Of a stretch of DNA of 64,000 bases, positions 33,120 through 44,812 are shown one piece after another (positions within the stretch are counted from its first letter, which is position 1; every line of letters begins with the position of its first letter). The notes beneath the pieces were generated by a model. That model saw only the letters and a list, made by a program, of their open reading frames with translations, ran no database searches and was not told the origin of the DNA. The DNA lies in assembly GCF_002288925.2 (NCBI RefSeq), contig NW_022098050.1, forward strand, positions 6,331,543-6,395,542. Reading direction: 5' to 3'. The position numbers and the translations under genes are program-made. The DNA comes from Delphinapterus leucas (Eukaryota > Chordata > Mammalia > Artiodactyla > Monodontidae).

Positions 33120-33465
33120 GTAAGACAGGAATAAAGACACAGACCTACTAGAGAAGGAACTTGAGGATATGGGGAGGGGGAAGGGTGAGCTGTGACAAAG
33201 CGAGAGAGAGGCATGGACATATGTACACTACCAAACGTAAGGTAGGTAGCTAGTGGGAAGCAGCCGCATAGCACAGGGAGATCAGCTCGGTGCTCTGTGA
33301 CCGCCTGGAGGGGTGGGATAGGGAGGGTGGGAGGGAGGGAGACGCAAGAGGGAAGAGATATGGGAACATATGTACATGTATAACTGATTCACTTTGTTAT
33401 AAAGTAGAAACTAACACGCCATTGTAAAGCAATTATACCCCAATAAAGATGTTAAAAAAAAAAAA
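33120..33465 (+). mobile_element. Very short L1 3' UTR insertion
   Basis: Only about the last 330 bp of the cetacean-type L1 3' UTR plus poly(A). Exact 14-bp duplication aaaagaatcccctg at 33106-33119 and 33466-33479. Confidence 0.95.
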
Positions 33466-33656
33466 AAAAGAATCCCCTGAAGATCAGAGGACCAAAGACT
33501 GGCAGTGGAGATGAGGAGGCACATTGGAAAGAGGCTTAGAAGGTGAAAGTATGATAAACTTCTACTGAAGGAAACTAGAAGCTTCATACAGGATTTCTAC
33601 TAGACACCCACAGCAAATGTCATGCTAATAGTGAAACATTAAGAATATTTGTCATT

Positions 33657-34104
33657 AGGACTTCCTTGGTGGCACAGTGGTTAAGAATTCGCCTGTCAAT
33701 GCAGGGGACACGGGTTCAATCCCTGGTCCAGGAAGATCTCATGTGCTGAGGAGCAGCTAAGCTTGTGCGCCACGGCTACTGAGCCTGTGCTCTAGAGCCC
33801 ACGAGCCACAACTAGTGAGCCTGCGTGCCAAAACTACTGAAGCCCGCATGCCCTAGAGCCCACGCGCCGCAATTACTGAGCCCACATGCTGCAACTACTG
33901 AAGCCCACATGCTCTAGGGCCCACATGCTGCAACTATTGAAGCCCGTGTGCCTAGAGCCCGTGCTCTGCAACAAGAGAAGCCACTGCAGTGAGAAGCCCG
34001 TGCACCACAACAAAGAGTAGTCCCTGCTTGCCATAACTAGAGAAAGCCCGCATGCACCAACAAAGACCCAATGCAGCCAAAAATAAATAAATATTTTTTT
34101 TCAA
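33657..34104 (+). mobile_element. CHR-type SINE, long form
   Basis: Sense SINE from 'aggacttccttggtggcacagtgg' to 'cagccaaaaataaataaat'. Its internal 'actgaagcccacatgctctag' segments are repeated, as in other long CHR copies. Confidence 0.9.
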
Positions 34105-34110
34105 AAAGGG

Positions 34111-34280
34111 AGACTTCCCTGGTAGTCCAGTGGTTAAGACTTTTCCTTCCAATACAGGGGGTGTGGATGTGATCCCTGGTTGGGGAGCTAAGATCCCACA
34201 TGCCTTGCAGCCAAAATACCAAAACATAAAACAGAAACAATATCGTAATAAATTCAATAAAGACTTTAAAAAATGGACCA
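34111..34280 (+). mobile_element. CHR-type SINE, short form
   Basis: Sense SINE beginning 'gacttccctggtagtccagtgg' and ending in an A-rich tail. It follows the previous SINE almost immediately, so it probably inserted near or into that element's A-rich tail. Confidence 0.85.
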
Positions 34281-34564
34281 CATCAAAAAGAATCTTTTAA
34301 AAAAGTATTTCTCATTAAAGTCAGGAAAAGGTAAGAGTGACTACTATCATTGGTGATACATATTAGGCTGGTGGTCCTTTGCCAATACAACAAGACAAGA
34401 AAAATAAATGAGACATATTAAATCTTGGAAAGGATGAGGCAAATTTGTTATTATTTGAAGACAATACAGAAAAATTTGAGCAAATAAGCTGATAAATTAC
34501 TGAAAGTAATAAAGTTCAGCAAGGTGGGCAGATAAAATAATCAGCTTATAGAAATCAGTAACAT

Positions 34565-34929
34565 CTTTTTTTAAAAATAAATTTATTGATTTTATTTATT
34601 GATTTTTGTCTGTGTTGGGTCTTCGTTGCTGTGCGCAGGCTTTCTCCAGTTGCGGCGAGTGGGGGCTACTCTTCGTTGCAGTGCTTGGGCTTCTCATGGT
34701 GGTGGCTTCTCTTGTTGCAGAGCACGGGCTCTAGACGTGTGGGCTTCAGTAGTTGTGGCACGCAGGCTCAGTAGTTGTGGCTCAGGGGCTCTAGAGCGCA
34801 GGCTCAGTAGTTGTGGCACATGGGCTTAGTTGCTCCATGGCATGTGGGATCTTCCCGGACCAGGGATTGAACCCATGTCTCCTGCATTGGCAGGAGGATT
34901 CTCAACCACTGCGCCACCAGGGAAGCCCT
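34565..34929 (-). mobile_element. CHR-type SINE
   Basis: Reverse SINE. Exact 14-bp duplication gaaatcagtaacat at 34551-34564 and 34930-34943. Confidence 0.95.
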
Positions 34930-35717
34930 GAAATCAGTAACATTCTTATTCATCATCTGTTTTCATTATCTGTTGCTTCATGATAAACCATTCCAAAAGT
35001 CACTGGCTTAAACAACCGTCATCTTATTACCACTCATGTTTCTGTAAATTGACTGGACTCATTTTGAGAGTTGTGCTCCATGTGATGTTGGCTTTGCACT
35101 GATTCTGAGGTTTAAATTTTTTTCATTTTTTTAGTTGAAGTATAGTTGATATACAATATGATGCCAGTTGATGGTGTACAGCATAGTTATTCACAATTTT
35201 TAAAGGTTATATTCCATTTATAGTTACTACAAAATACTGGCTATATTCCCTGGTTTGTACAGTACATCCTTGTAGCTTTTTTCGTACATAGTAGTTTGTA
35301 CCTCTTAGTTCCCTACCCCTATCTTGTCCCTTCACCCTTCCCTCTCCCAACTGGTAACCACTAGTTTGTTCTCTATATCTGTGAGTCTGTTTCTTTTTCT
35401 GTTATATTCAGTAGTTTGTTGTATTTTTTAGATTCCACATATAACTGATATCATAGAGTATTTGTCTTTCTCTGTCTGTCTTATTTCACTCAGCATAATG
35501 CCCTCCAAGTCCATCCATGTTGTTGCAAATGGCAAAAATTCATTCTTTGTTATGGCTGAGTAGTATTCCATTCCCACCCGCCCCCACCTCGTTCTCTCCT
35601 TATCTTTATCCATTCTTCTGTTGATGGACACTTAGGTTGCTTCCATATCTTGGCAATTGTAAATAATGCTGCTATGAACATTGATGTGCATGTATCTTTT
35701 TGAATTAGTGGGGGCTT

Positions 35718-35762
35718 TTGTTGGTGGTGGTGGTGGTTTTTTTTTTTTTTTTTTTTTTTTTT
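35718..35762 (+). repeat. Simple repeat (GGT)n followed by T24
   Basis: 'ggtggtggtggtgg' followed by about 24 T, inside the L1. Confidence 0.85.
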
Positions 35763-36144
35763 GACATATACCCAGGGGTGGAGTTGCTGGGTCATACAGT
35801 AGCTCTATTTTTAGTTTTTTAAGGAACCTCCATACTGTTTTCCGCAGTGGCTGCACCAATTTACATTCCCACGAACAGTGTAGAAGGGCGCCCTTTTTTC
35901 CACATCCTTGCCACCGTTTGTTATTTGTGGTCTTTTTGATGATATCCATTCTGACAGGTGTGAGGTGATATCTCATTGTGGTTTTAATTTGCATTTCTCT
36001 GATGATTAACAGTGTTGAGCACCTTTTCATGTCTCTGTTGGCCATCTGAATGTCCTCTTCGGAAAAAATGTCTCTTCAGGTCTTCTGCCCATTTTTTAAT
36101 CAGGTTGTTTGTTTTTTGATGTTGAGTTGTATGAGCTGATTTAT

Positions 36145-36368
36145 TTATTTATTTATTTATTTATTTGGCTGTGCTGGGCCTTAGTTGCTGCACGTGGGAT
36201 CTTTGTTGCCACGTGCAAGATTTTTGTTGCAGCATGCAGAATCTTTAGTCACGGCATGTGGGCTCTTAGTTGTGGCATGCAGGATCTAGTTCCCTGACCA
36301 GGGATTGAACCCAGGCCCCCTGCATTGGGAGCATGGAGTCTTAACCACTGGACCACCAGGGAAGTCCC
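36145..36368 (-). mobile_element. CHR-type SINE in the L1
   Basis: Reverse SINE with a (ttta)n-rich tail, ending 'ccaccagggaagtccc'. The L1 resumes with a short repeat of 'tgatt'. Confidence 0.85.
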
Positions 36369-36514
36369 TGATTATATATTTTGAATATAAAGCCCTTATC
36401 AGTCATGTCATTTGCAAATATTTTCTCCCATTCAGTAGGCTGTCTTTTCGTTTTGTTGATGGTTTCCTTTGCTGTGCAAAATCTTTAAAATTTTTTGTAA
36501 GTTAAAGTATGACA

Positions 36515-36855
36515 GGGACTTCCTTGGTGGTGCAGTGGTTAAGAATCCGCCTGCCAATGCAGGGGACATGGTCCCTGGTCTGGGAAGATCCCACATGCCA
36601 CGGAGCAACTAAACCTGTGCGCCACAACTACTGAGCCAGCGCTCTAGAGCCCACGAGCCACAACTACTGAGCCCACATGCCATAACTACTGAAGCCTGCG
36701 TGCCTAGAGCCTGTGCTCCACAACAAGAGAAGCCACTGCAATGAGAAGCCCGCGCACTGCAGTGAAGAGTAGCCCCTGGTTGCCGCAACTAGAGAAAGCC
36801 CGCGCGCAGCAATGAAAACCCAAAGCAGCCAAGAATAAATAAATAAATTTATTAA
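36515..36855 (+). mobile_element. CHR-type SINE
   Basis: Sense SINE flanked by aaagtatgaca (36504-36514) and aaagtgtgaca (36856-36866). About 9 bp of the B-box region is missing at 'gacatggtccctggtc'. Confidence 0.92.
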
Positions 36856-36866
36856 AAAGTGTGACA

Positions 36867-37250
36867 CACATTCAAAAGAGGGCACAAATCCTAAGTGTAC
36901 AGCTCACTGAAATTTTACAAAGTGAACCCATCTGTGTATTTTGTATCCAGATCAAGAAACAATATGGGGGACTTCCCTGGTGGTCCAGTGGTTAAGACTC
37001 TGTACTTCCATTGCAGGGGGCATGGGTTTGATGCCTGGTTGGGGAACTAAGATCCCCCGTGCTGCACAGTGTGGCAAAAAAAAAAAAAAAAAAAAAGAAT
37101 GGGACCAGCACTCCCCATAGTCCTCCTTCAGGCTACTACTCCCCATAAGGATAGCTATTGTTTTGAATTCTAACACTATAGATTAGTTTCCCTTGTTCTG
37201 TGCATTAAATAAATTGAGTCATACCATAAGTTTTCAATTTTTTCTCCTAC
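36867..37250 (-). repeat. Old L1M 3' UTR fragment, interrupted by a SINE
   Basis: 'gtacagctcactgaaattttacaaagtgaacccatctgtgta', 'ccagatcaagaaacaa', then 'tctaacactatagattagtttcccttgttctgtgc' match old L1M 3' UTR blocks. Confidence 0.65.
36968..37098 (+). mobile_element. CHR-type SINE (short form)
   Basis: 'gacttccctggtggtccagtgg' to a long poly(A) of about 21 A. Flanks 'aacaatatggg' and 'aagaatggg' are only loosely similar. Confidence 0.88.
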
Positions 37251-37430
37251 GTTTAATTCCCTGGAGTTATCCTTAACTTGTTAAGTATTTGGAGTAATAG
37301 TGGCACAGCTCTGTGCTGGCGTTCCGGACAGAAACCGGTGCTTGGCCCTTTTTTTCCAACCTGACATAACTACTGAGGCCACAAGCAAAATACTTTTGCA
37401 AACTCACTGAGGCTAAGAGTGGGTAAGTGA
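37251..37430. other. Intergenic, nothing recognised
   Basis: Short non-repeat-looking stretch before the next L1. Confidence 0.4.
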
Positions 37431-37718
37431 CTTATTGAAGTATAGTTCATTTACAGTGTTTCAGGTATACAGCAAAGTGATTCAGTTACACACATGCACA
37501 CATATATATATTCTTTTTCAGATTCTTTTCCATTATAGTTTATTACAGGATATTGAATATAGTTCCCTGTGCTATACAGTAGGACCTTGTTGTTTATCTA
37601 TTTTATATATAGTAGTGTGTGTCTGCTAATCCCAAACTCCTAATTTATCCACCCCGCCGCCCTGGCCTTCCCATTTGGTATCCATAAGTTTGTTTTCCAT
37701 GTCTGTGAGTCTGTTTCT
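37431..37718 (-). mobile_element. Older L1, 3' UTR part (left of nested L1)
   Basis: Reverse older-type L1 3' UTR up to 'gagtctgtttct'. Its continuation is at 45722-46735. Confidence 0.85.
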
Positions 37719-38825
37719 TTTTAACTTTTTATTTTATATTGGAGTATAGCAGCTTAACAATATTACGATAGTTTCAGGTGCACAGCAAAGCGACTCAGCC
37801 GCACATATACATGTATCCATTCTCCCCCAAACTCCCCTCCCATCCAGCCTGCCACATAACATTGAGCAGAGTTCCCTGTGTTATACAGCAGATCCTTGTT
37901 CGTTATCCATTTTAAATATAGCAGTGTGTACATGTTGATCCCAAACTCCCTAACTATCCCTTCCCCCCAGCCTTCCCTCGAGTAACCATAAGTTCGTTCT
38001 CTAAGTCTGTGAGTCTGTTTCTGTTTTGTAAATAAGTTCATTTGTATCATTTCTTTTTAGATTCCACATATAAGGGATATCACACGATATTTCTCTTTCT
38101 CTGTCTGACTTACTTCACTCAGTATGACAATCTCTAGGTCCATCCATGTTGCTGCAAATGGCATTATTTCATTCTTTTTAATGCCTGAGTAATATTCCTT
38201 TGTATATATGTACCACATCTTCATTATCCATTCATCTGTCTGTGCACATTTAGGTTGCTTCCATGTCTTGGCTATTGTAAACAGTGCTGCAATGAACATT
38301 ACGGCACATGTATCCTTTCGGACCATGTTTTTCTCTGGATATATGCCCAGGAGTGGGATTGCAGAGTCATATGGTAGCTCTATTTTTAGTTTTTTAAGGA
38401 ACCTCCATAGTGGCTATACCAATTTACATTTCCAACAGTGTAGGAGGGTTTCCTTCCCTCCACACCCTATCCAGCATTTATTGTTTGTGGATTTTTTGAT
38501 GATAGCCATTTTGACTGGTGTGAGGTGATATCTCATTGTAGTTTTGATTGGCATTTCTCTAATGATTAGCGATGTTGAACATCTTTTCATGTATTTGTTG
38601 GTCATCAGTATGTGTTCTTTGGAGAAATGTCTATTTAGGTCTTCTGCCCATTCTTTGATTGGGTTGTTTGTTTTGATGATATTAAGCCTCATGAGCTGTT
38701 TGTAAATTTTGGAGACTAATCCTTTGTTGGTCACACCATTTGCAAATATTTTCTCCCAATCTGTAGGTTGTCTTTTCGTTTTATTTATGGTTTCCTTCTT
38801 CTTCTTTTTTTTTTAACTTGGAATC

Positions 38826-38831
38826 TTTATT
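38826..38831 (-). terminator. Polyadenylation signal of the SRP14 retrocopy
   Basis: AATAAA on the minus strand (plus 'atctttattctt'), about 12-15 nt before the A-tail. This confirms that the insertion ends at a natural mRNA 3' end. Confidence 0.8.
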
Positions 38832-39416
38832 CTTGATTTTGTAATAGGCTTATCCTTAGTTTGGTTAAGCAAACTCTCATTTGGCTATGAGAACTCATTC
38901 AAATTTGCTAAAGGAACTATGATGATAAAATTATACAGCAAGTTGGGAAAAATACCCATGAAATGACACAACTTTTTTATAAAGTTGTCAGGTTTCAATT
39001 CCAGTAACCCATAAGACAGGGCCTAAAGCCTATTCATAATCACGTCATTCCAGAATGAAGAGCTATTGCCAGAATCTTTTTATGGGGTGGGAAAAGGAAT
39101 AAAAGATGGTCAGTGCCGATAAATACAGGCTTAATGATACAGTGCTCTTCACAGACGGCTACAGAGACCGTAAACTATTATCCAGAAACATATAAACATA
39201 CAACACAGACCACTTAGCCAGATCTAAAATCAGCTGGCTTCTTGTAACTACCCTGTCAACACTACAGCCCTTCTTCCATCCAAAAATGACCCTAATCTCA
39301 CATGAAAACAGTTATTGTAGGGGAATCAGAAACCCAGCTTTGTGGCCCAAAGTAAAAACCAAAGGAAAAGTAGCAATTCAGTGGTTAGCTGGTGAAAGCG
39401 GGAAATCTGGTACCCT

Positions 39417-39745
39417 TCACTGCGCTGCTTTGCTCTTCTTACTCTTGCTCTTTTTGTCCCTCTTCTTCAGCCCATCCATGTTAGCTCTCAATAGGTTTGA
39501 ATAAGCCATCTGAAACTTACTTCTTTGGAGCTCACCACAGTGCTGATCTTCTTTTTCCCATCAGTAGCTCTTAACAGACACTTGTTATCTGAGGGCTCAA
39601 AGCCCTCCACAGAACCCTTCCTTGGAATGGGTTTAGTTCGACCATCGTACTTCTTCAGGGTGATGAACACGCTGCCTGACAACCAGCACTTCTGGAGGAA
39701 CCTGGTCAGCTCCTTCAGGAACTGCTCACTCTCCAGCAGCACCAT
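39417..39745 (-). pseudogene. SRP14: SRP14 processed pseudogene
   Basis: SRP14 is the 14-kDa subunit that, with SRP9, binds the Alu domain of the signal recognition particle RNA in the cytosol and mediates elongation arrest. The frame opens [10 protein letters not shown] and includes Y-D-G-R-T-K-P-I-P and D-N-K-C-L-L-R-A-T-D-G-K-K-K, which I recognise as SRP14. It matches the family for about 77 codons. A small deletion (about 4 nt, near 39518) after S-S-K-E-V then shifts the frame. In the shifted frame the expected C-terminus continues, with a Lys/Ser-rich end and a stop at 39417-39419, giving a total length near the usual 110 residues. No introns. It is non-functional as a full protein, and the parent gene lies elsewhere. 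Confidence 0.93.
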
Positions 39746-41724
39746 CCTGGCGCTGCTGGCTCTGCTCCGTCAGCATAAGCCCTTATGGTTTCCTTTGCTG
39801 TGCAAAAACTTTTGAGTTTACTTAGGTCCCATTTGTTTATTTTTGTTTTCATTTCCATTATTCTGGGAGGTGGATTGAAAAAGATATTGCTGCGGTTTAT
39901 GTCAGAGAGTGTTCTGCCTATGTTTTCCTCTAGGAGTTTTATAGTGTCCAGTCTCACATTTAGGTCTTTAATCCATTTTGAGCTTATTTTTATATATGGT
40001 GTTAAAGAATGATCTAATTTCATTTTTTTACATGTAGCTGTCCAGTTTTCCCAGCACCATTTGTTGAAGAGACTCTTTCCTCCATTGTGTAGTCTTGGCT
40101 CCTTTGTCATAGATTAATTGACCATAGGTGCATGGGTTTATTTCTGGGCTTTCTATCCTATTCCATTGATCTATATTTCTGTTTTTGTGCCAGCACCATA
40201 CTGTTTTGATGACTATAGCTTTGTAGTATAGTCTGAAGTCAGGGACCCTGATTCCTCCAGCTCCTTTTTTCTTTCTCAAGATTGCTTTGGTTATTCAGGG
40301 TCTTTTGTGCCTCCATACAAATTTTAAGACTTTTTGTACCAGTTCTGTGAAAAATGCCATTGGTAGTTTGATAGGGATTGCATTGAATCTGTAGATTGCC
40401 TTGGGTAGTATAGTCATTTTGACAATATTGATTCTTCCAATCCACGAGCATGGTATATCTTTCCATTTGTTTGTGTCTTCTTTGATTTCTTTCATCAGCG
40501 TCTTATAGTTTTTTAAAGTACAGGTTTTGTCTCCTTAGATAGGTTTATTCTTAGGCATTTTATTCTTTTTGTTGCAATGGTAAATGGGATTGTTTCCTTA
40601 ATTTCTCCTTCTGATCTTTCATTGTTAGTGTATAGAAATGCAACAGATTTCTTTGTATTAATTTTGTAACCTGCAATTTTACCAAATTCATTGATGAGCT
40701 CTAGTAGTTTTCTGGTAGCGTCTGTAGGATTTTCTATGTATAGTATCATGTCATCTGCAAACAGTGACGGTTTAACTTCTTCTTTTCCAATTGGGATTCC
40801 TTTTATTTCTTTTTCTTCTCTGATTGCTGTAGCTAGGACTTCAGAACTATGTTGAAAGTGGTGAGAGTGGGTGGACATCTTGTCTTGTTCCTGATCTTAG
40901 AAGAAACGTTTTCAGTTTTCACCATTGAGTATGATGTTAGCTGTAGGTTTGTTGTATATAGCCTTTATTATGTTGAGGTATGTTTCCTCTATGCCCACTT
41001 TCTGGAGAGTTTTTATCATAAATGGGTGCTGACAAGAGCTTTTTCTGCATCTATTGAGATGATCATATGGTTTTTATTCTTCAGTTTGTTGATGTGGTGT
41101 ATCACACTGATTGACTTGCTGATACTGAAAAATCATTGCATCCCTGGGATAAATTCCACTTGATCATGGTGTATGATCCTTTTAATGTATTGTTGGGTTT
41201 GGATTGCTAGTATTTTGTTGAGGATTTTTGCATCTATGTTCATCAGTGATATTGGCCTGTAGTTTTCTTTTTTTGTGGTATTTTTGTCTGGGTTTCGTAT
41301 CAGGGTTATGGTGGCCTCATAGAATGGGTTTGGGAGTTTTCCTTCCCCTGCAATTTTTTGGAACAGTTTCAGAAGGATAGGTGTTAGCTGTTCTCTAAAT
41401 GTTTGATAGAATTTGCCTATGAAACCATCAGGTCCTGGGCTTTTGTTTGTTGGAAGATTTTTACTCACAGTTTCAATTTCAGTGCTTGTGATTGATCTGT
41501 TCGTATATTCTATTTCTTCCTGGTTCAGTCTTTGGAGACTGTGTACCTTTCTAAGAATTTGTCCATTTCTTCCAAGTTGTCCATTTTATTGGCATATAGT
41601 TGCTTGTAGTAGTCTCTTATGATCTTTTGTATTTCTGTGGTATCAGTTGTAACTTCTCCTTTTTCATTTCTAATTTTATTGATTTGAGTCCTCTCCCTTT
41701 CTTGATGAGTCTGGATAAAGGTTT

Positions 41725-42234
41725 TTTTTTGGCTGAATTTGTTCTTCATTGCTGTTTGCGGGCTTTCTCTAGTTGTGGTGAGCGGGGGCTACTCTTCGTT
41801 GCAGTGCGTGGGCTTCTCGTTGCGGTGGCTTCTCTTGTTGCGGAGCACGACCCCTAGGCATGCGGGGCTTCAGAGTTGTGGCTCGTGGGCTCTAGAGTGC
41901 TAGCTCAGTAGTTGTGGTGCACGGGCTTAGATGCTCCATGGCATGTGGGATCTTCCCGGACCAGGGCTCGAACCTGTGTCCCCTGCATTGGCAGGCGGAT
42001 TCTTTTTTTTTTTTTGTGGTATGCGGGCTTCTCCTGTTGTGGAGCACAGGCTCCGGACGCACAGGCTCAGTGGCCATGGCTCACGGGCCTAGCCACTCCG
42101 CGGCATGTGGGATCTTCCCAGACCAGGGCCTGAACCCGTGTCCCCTGCATCGGTAGGTGGACTCTCAACCACTGCGCCACCAGGGAAGCCCGGCAGGCAG
42201 ATTCTTAATCACTGTGCCACCAGGGAAGTCCATG
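41725..42234 (-). mobile_element. CHR-type SINE (outer) holding another SINE
   Basis: Outer reverse SINE 41725-42003 and 42192-42234, interrupted by an inner SINE. The outer flanks ggataaaggttt (41713-41724) and ggcttaaggttt (42235-42246) are imperfect repeats within L1 ORF2. Confidence 0.9.
42004..42191 (-). mobile_element. Inner CHR-type SINE, GC-rich body form
   Basis: Poly(T), then 'gtggtatgcgggcttctcc', through 'ccaccagggaagcccg'. Flanked by ggcaggcggattct (41990-42003) and ggcaggcagattct (42192-42205), that is, inserted into the outer SINE's own tRNA-like head. Confidence 0.93.
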
Positions 42235-42663
42235 GCTTAAGGTTTATCAGTTTTGTTTATCTTTTCAAAGAACCAGCTTTTAGTTTCATTGATCTTTGTT
42301 ATTGTTTTCTTTGTCTCTATTTAATTTATTTCTGCTCTGATCTTTATGATTTCTTTCCTTCTACTAACTTTGAGTTTTGTTTGTTCTTCTTTCTCTAGTG
42401 GCTTTAGGTGTAAGGTTAGGTTGTTTATTTGAGACTTTTCTTGTTTCCTGAGGTAAGATTTTATTGCTATAAACTTGCCTCTTAGAACTGATTTTGCTGC
42501 ATCCCATAGGTTTTGGATAATTGTGCTTTTGTTTTCATTTGTCTCTAGGTATTTTTTTGATTTCCTCTTTGATTTCTTCAGTGATCCATTGGTTGTTTAA
42601 TAGCATATTGTTTATCCTCCACATATTCATTTTTTTATAGTTCTTTTCTTGTAGTTTATTTCT

Positions 42664-43021
42664 TTTTTTAAAAAAAATTATTATTTATTTATTTTTGGCT
42701 GCACTGGGTCTTCATCGCTGCGCGCAGGCTTTCTCTCATTGTGGCAAGTGGGGACTGCTCCTCATTGTGGTGTGCGGTCTTCTCATTGTGGTGGCTTCTC
42801 TTGTTGTGGAGCCTGGGCTCTAGGCACATGGGCTTTAGTAGTTGTGGCTTGTAGGCTCAGTAGTTGCGGCTCATGGGCTCTAGAGCGCAGGCTCAGTAGT
42901 TGTGGTGCATGGGCTTAGTTGCTCCGTGACATGTGAGGTCTTTCCGGACCAGGGGTTGAACCCATGTCCCCTGCATTGGCAGGCAGATTCTTAACCAGTA
43001 CACCACCAGGGAAGTCCCTTG
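42664..43021 (-). mobile_element. CHR-type SINE in the near full-length L1
   Basis: Reverse SINE. Exact 14-bp duplication tgtagtttatttct at 42650-42663 and 43022-43035. Confidence 0.95.
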
Positions 43022-43899
43022 TGTAGTTTATTTCTAATCTCATAGTGTTGTGATTGGAAAAGATGCTTAGTATGATTTCAATTTTCTTACATTTACCAAG
43101 GCTCGCCTTGTGGCCCAGGATGTGTCAGTCCTGGAGAATGTGCCCTGTGCACTTGAGAAGAATGTGTATTCTGCTACTTTTGGATGGAATGCTCTATAAA
43201 TGTCAGTTAAGTTCAGCTGGTCTAATGTGTCATTTAAGACGTGTTTCCTTATTGATTTTCTGTCTGGATGATCTGTCCATTGATGAAAGTGGGGTTTTAA
43301 TGTCCCCCACTATTATTATGTTACTGTCTATTTTCCCCTTTATGGCTGTTAGTATTTGCCTTATATATTGAGGTGCTCCTATGTTGGGTGCACCCATATA
43401 TCTTCTTTTTGGATCGATCCCTTGATCATTATGTAGTGTCCTTCATTGTCTCTTATAACAGTCTTTATTTTAAAGTCTATTTTGTATGATATGAGTATTG
43501 CTACTGCAGCTTTCTTTTGATTTCCATTTGTGTGGAATACCTTCTTCCATCCCCTCACTTTCAGTCCGTATGTGTCCCTAGGTCTGAGGTGGGCCTCTTG
43601 TAGACAGCATATATACAGTCTTGTTTTTGTATCTACTCAGCCAGTCTGTGTCTTTTGGTTGGCACATTTAATCTATTTACATTTAAGGTGATTATCAATA
43701 TCCCTATTGCCATTTTCTTAATTGTTTTGGGTTTGTTTTTGTAGGTCTTTTTTCTTCCCTTCCTCTTTTATTCTCTTCTCTTGTGGTTTGATGGCCATCT
43801 TTAGTGTTGTGTTTGGGTTGCTTTTTCTTTTGTGTGTGTGTATCTATTGTAGGTTTTGGTTTTGCTGTTCCCATTTTTTTTTTTTTTTTAAGTTGCTAG

Positions 43900-44812
43900 T
43901 CTCTTTCCCGCCTAGAGGAGTTCCTTTAGCATTGGTTGCAAAGCTGTTCTGGTGGTGCTGAATTCTCTTAGCTTTTGCTTTTCTGTAAAGCTTTTGATTT
44001 CTCCATCAAATCTGAATGAGGGCCTTGCTGGGTTGAGTATTTTTGGTTGTAGGTTCTTCCCTTTCATCACTTTAAATATATCATGCCACTTCCTTCTGAC
44101 TTGCAGAGTTTCTGCTGAGAAATCAGCTGATAACCTTATGGGAATTCCCTTGTATGTTATTTGTCATTTTTCCCTTGTTGCTCTTCATATCTTTTTTTGT
44201 CTTTAATTTTTGTCAGTCTGATTACTGTGTGTCTCGGCATGTTCCTCCTTTGGTTTATCCTGCCTGGGACTCTCTGCGCTTCCTGGACGTGGTTGACTGT
44301 TTCCTTTCCCATGTTAGAGAAGTTTTCAGCTATTATGTCTTCATATATTTTCTCAGGTCCTTTCTCTCTCTCTTCTCCTTTTGGGACCCCTATAATGTGA
44401 ATGTTGGTGTGTTTCATGTTGTCTCAGAAGTCTCTTAGACTGTCTTCATTTCTTTTCATTCTTTTTTCTTCTGTTCTGCGGCAGTGATTTCCACCATTCT
44501 GTCTTCCAGGTCACTTATCCGTCCTTCTGCCTCAGTTATTCTACTATTGATTCCTTCTAGTGTATTTTTCATTTTAGTTATTGTATTGTTCATCTCTGTT
44601 TGTTTGTTCTTCAGTTCTTCTAGGTCTTTGTTAAACATTTCTTACATCTTCTCAATCTTTGCCTCCATTCTTTTCCTGAGATCCTGGATCATCTTCACTA
44701 TCATTATTCTGAATTCTTTTCCTGGAAGGGTAGCTATCTCTACTTCATTTGGTTGTTTTTCTGGGGTTTTATCTTGTTCCTTCATCTGGGACATAATCCT
44801 TTGCCTTTTCAT
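43900..44812 (-). pseudogene. L1 ORF1 of the nested near full-length L1
   Basis: ORF1 encodes the L1 RNA-binding chaperone that coats L1 RNA. The start codon at 44810-44812 follows the 5' UTR and gives M-K-R-Q-R. A coiled-coil-like segment rich in E/K/L follows (frame 44456-44638: F-N-K-D-L-E-E-L-K-N-K-Q). A TAA stop at 44642-44644 interrupts the N-terminal part, where the copy at 1-1149 still has Gln. The RNA-binding core is in the frame 44157-44417. Inactive. Confidence 0.8.

Larger units (their letters stand above)
33580..34960 (+). repeat. Old L1M ORF2 fragment with SINE insertions
   Basis: 'cacccacagcaaatgtcatgctaatagtgaaac' before and 'gaagacaatacag ... gttcagcaaggtgggcagat' after the SINEs match RT-region blocks of old L1s. 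Strongly decayed. Confidence 0.6.
35113..36505 (-). mobile_element. L1 3' part (older 3' UTR type + ORF2 end)
   Basis: Reverse L1: 3' UTR 'agttgaagtatagttgatatac...' then the ORF2 C-terminal region. It is interrupted by a SINE at 36145-36368. Around 35718-35762 a (ggt)n run and a T24 tract replace the normal sequence just upstream of 'catatacccagg'. Decayed, no function. Confidence 0.85.
38798..39782 (-). mobile_element. Retrocopy insertion (SRP14 mRNA) inside the L1
   Basis: A cDNA-like block with 5' UTR, coding region, 3' UTR, AATAAA (38826-38831 on the minus strand) and a short A-tail (T run at 38805-38814). It interrupts the L1 ORF2 end and is flanked by the 13-bp duplication ttatggtttcctt at 38785-38797 and 39783-39795. 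The L1 sequence is continuous once it is removed. It was therefore made by L1 machinery acting on a host mRNA after this L1 had inserted. Confidence 0.93.

Noticed and set aside
38798..39782. Functional SRP14 gene
   Set aside because: Intronless, frameshifted, with A-tail and target-site duplication inside a dead L1. It is a processed pseudogene.
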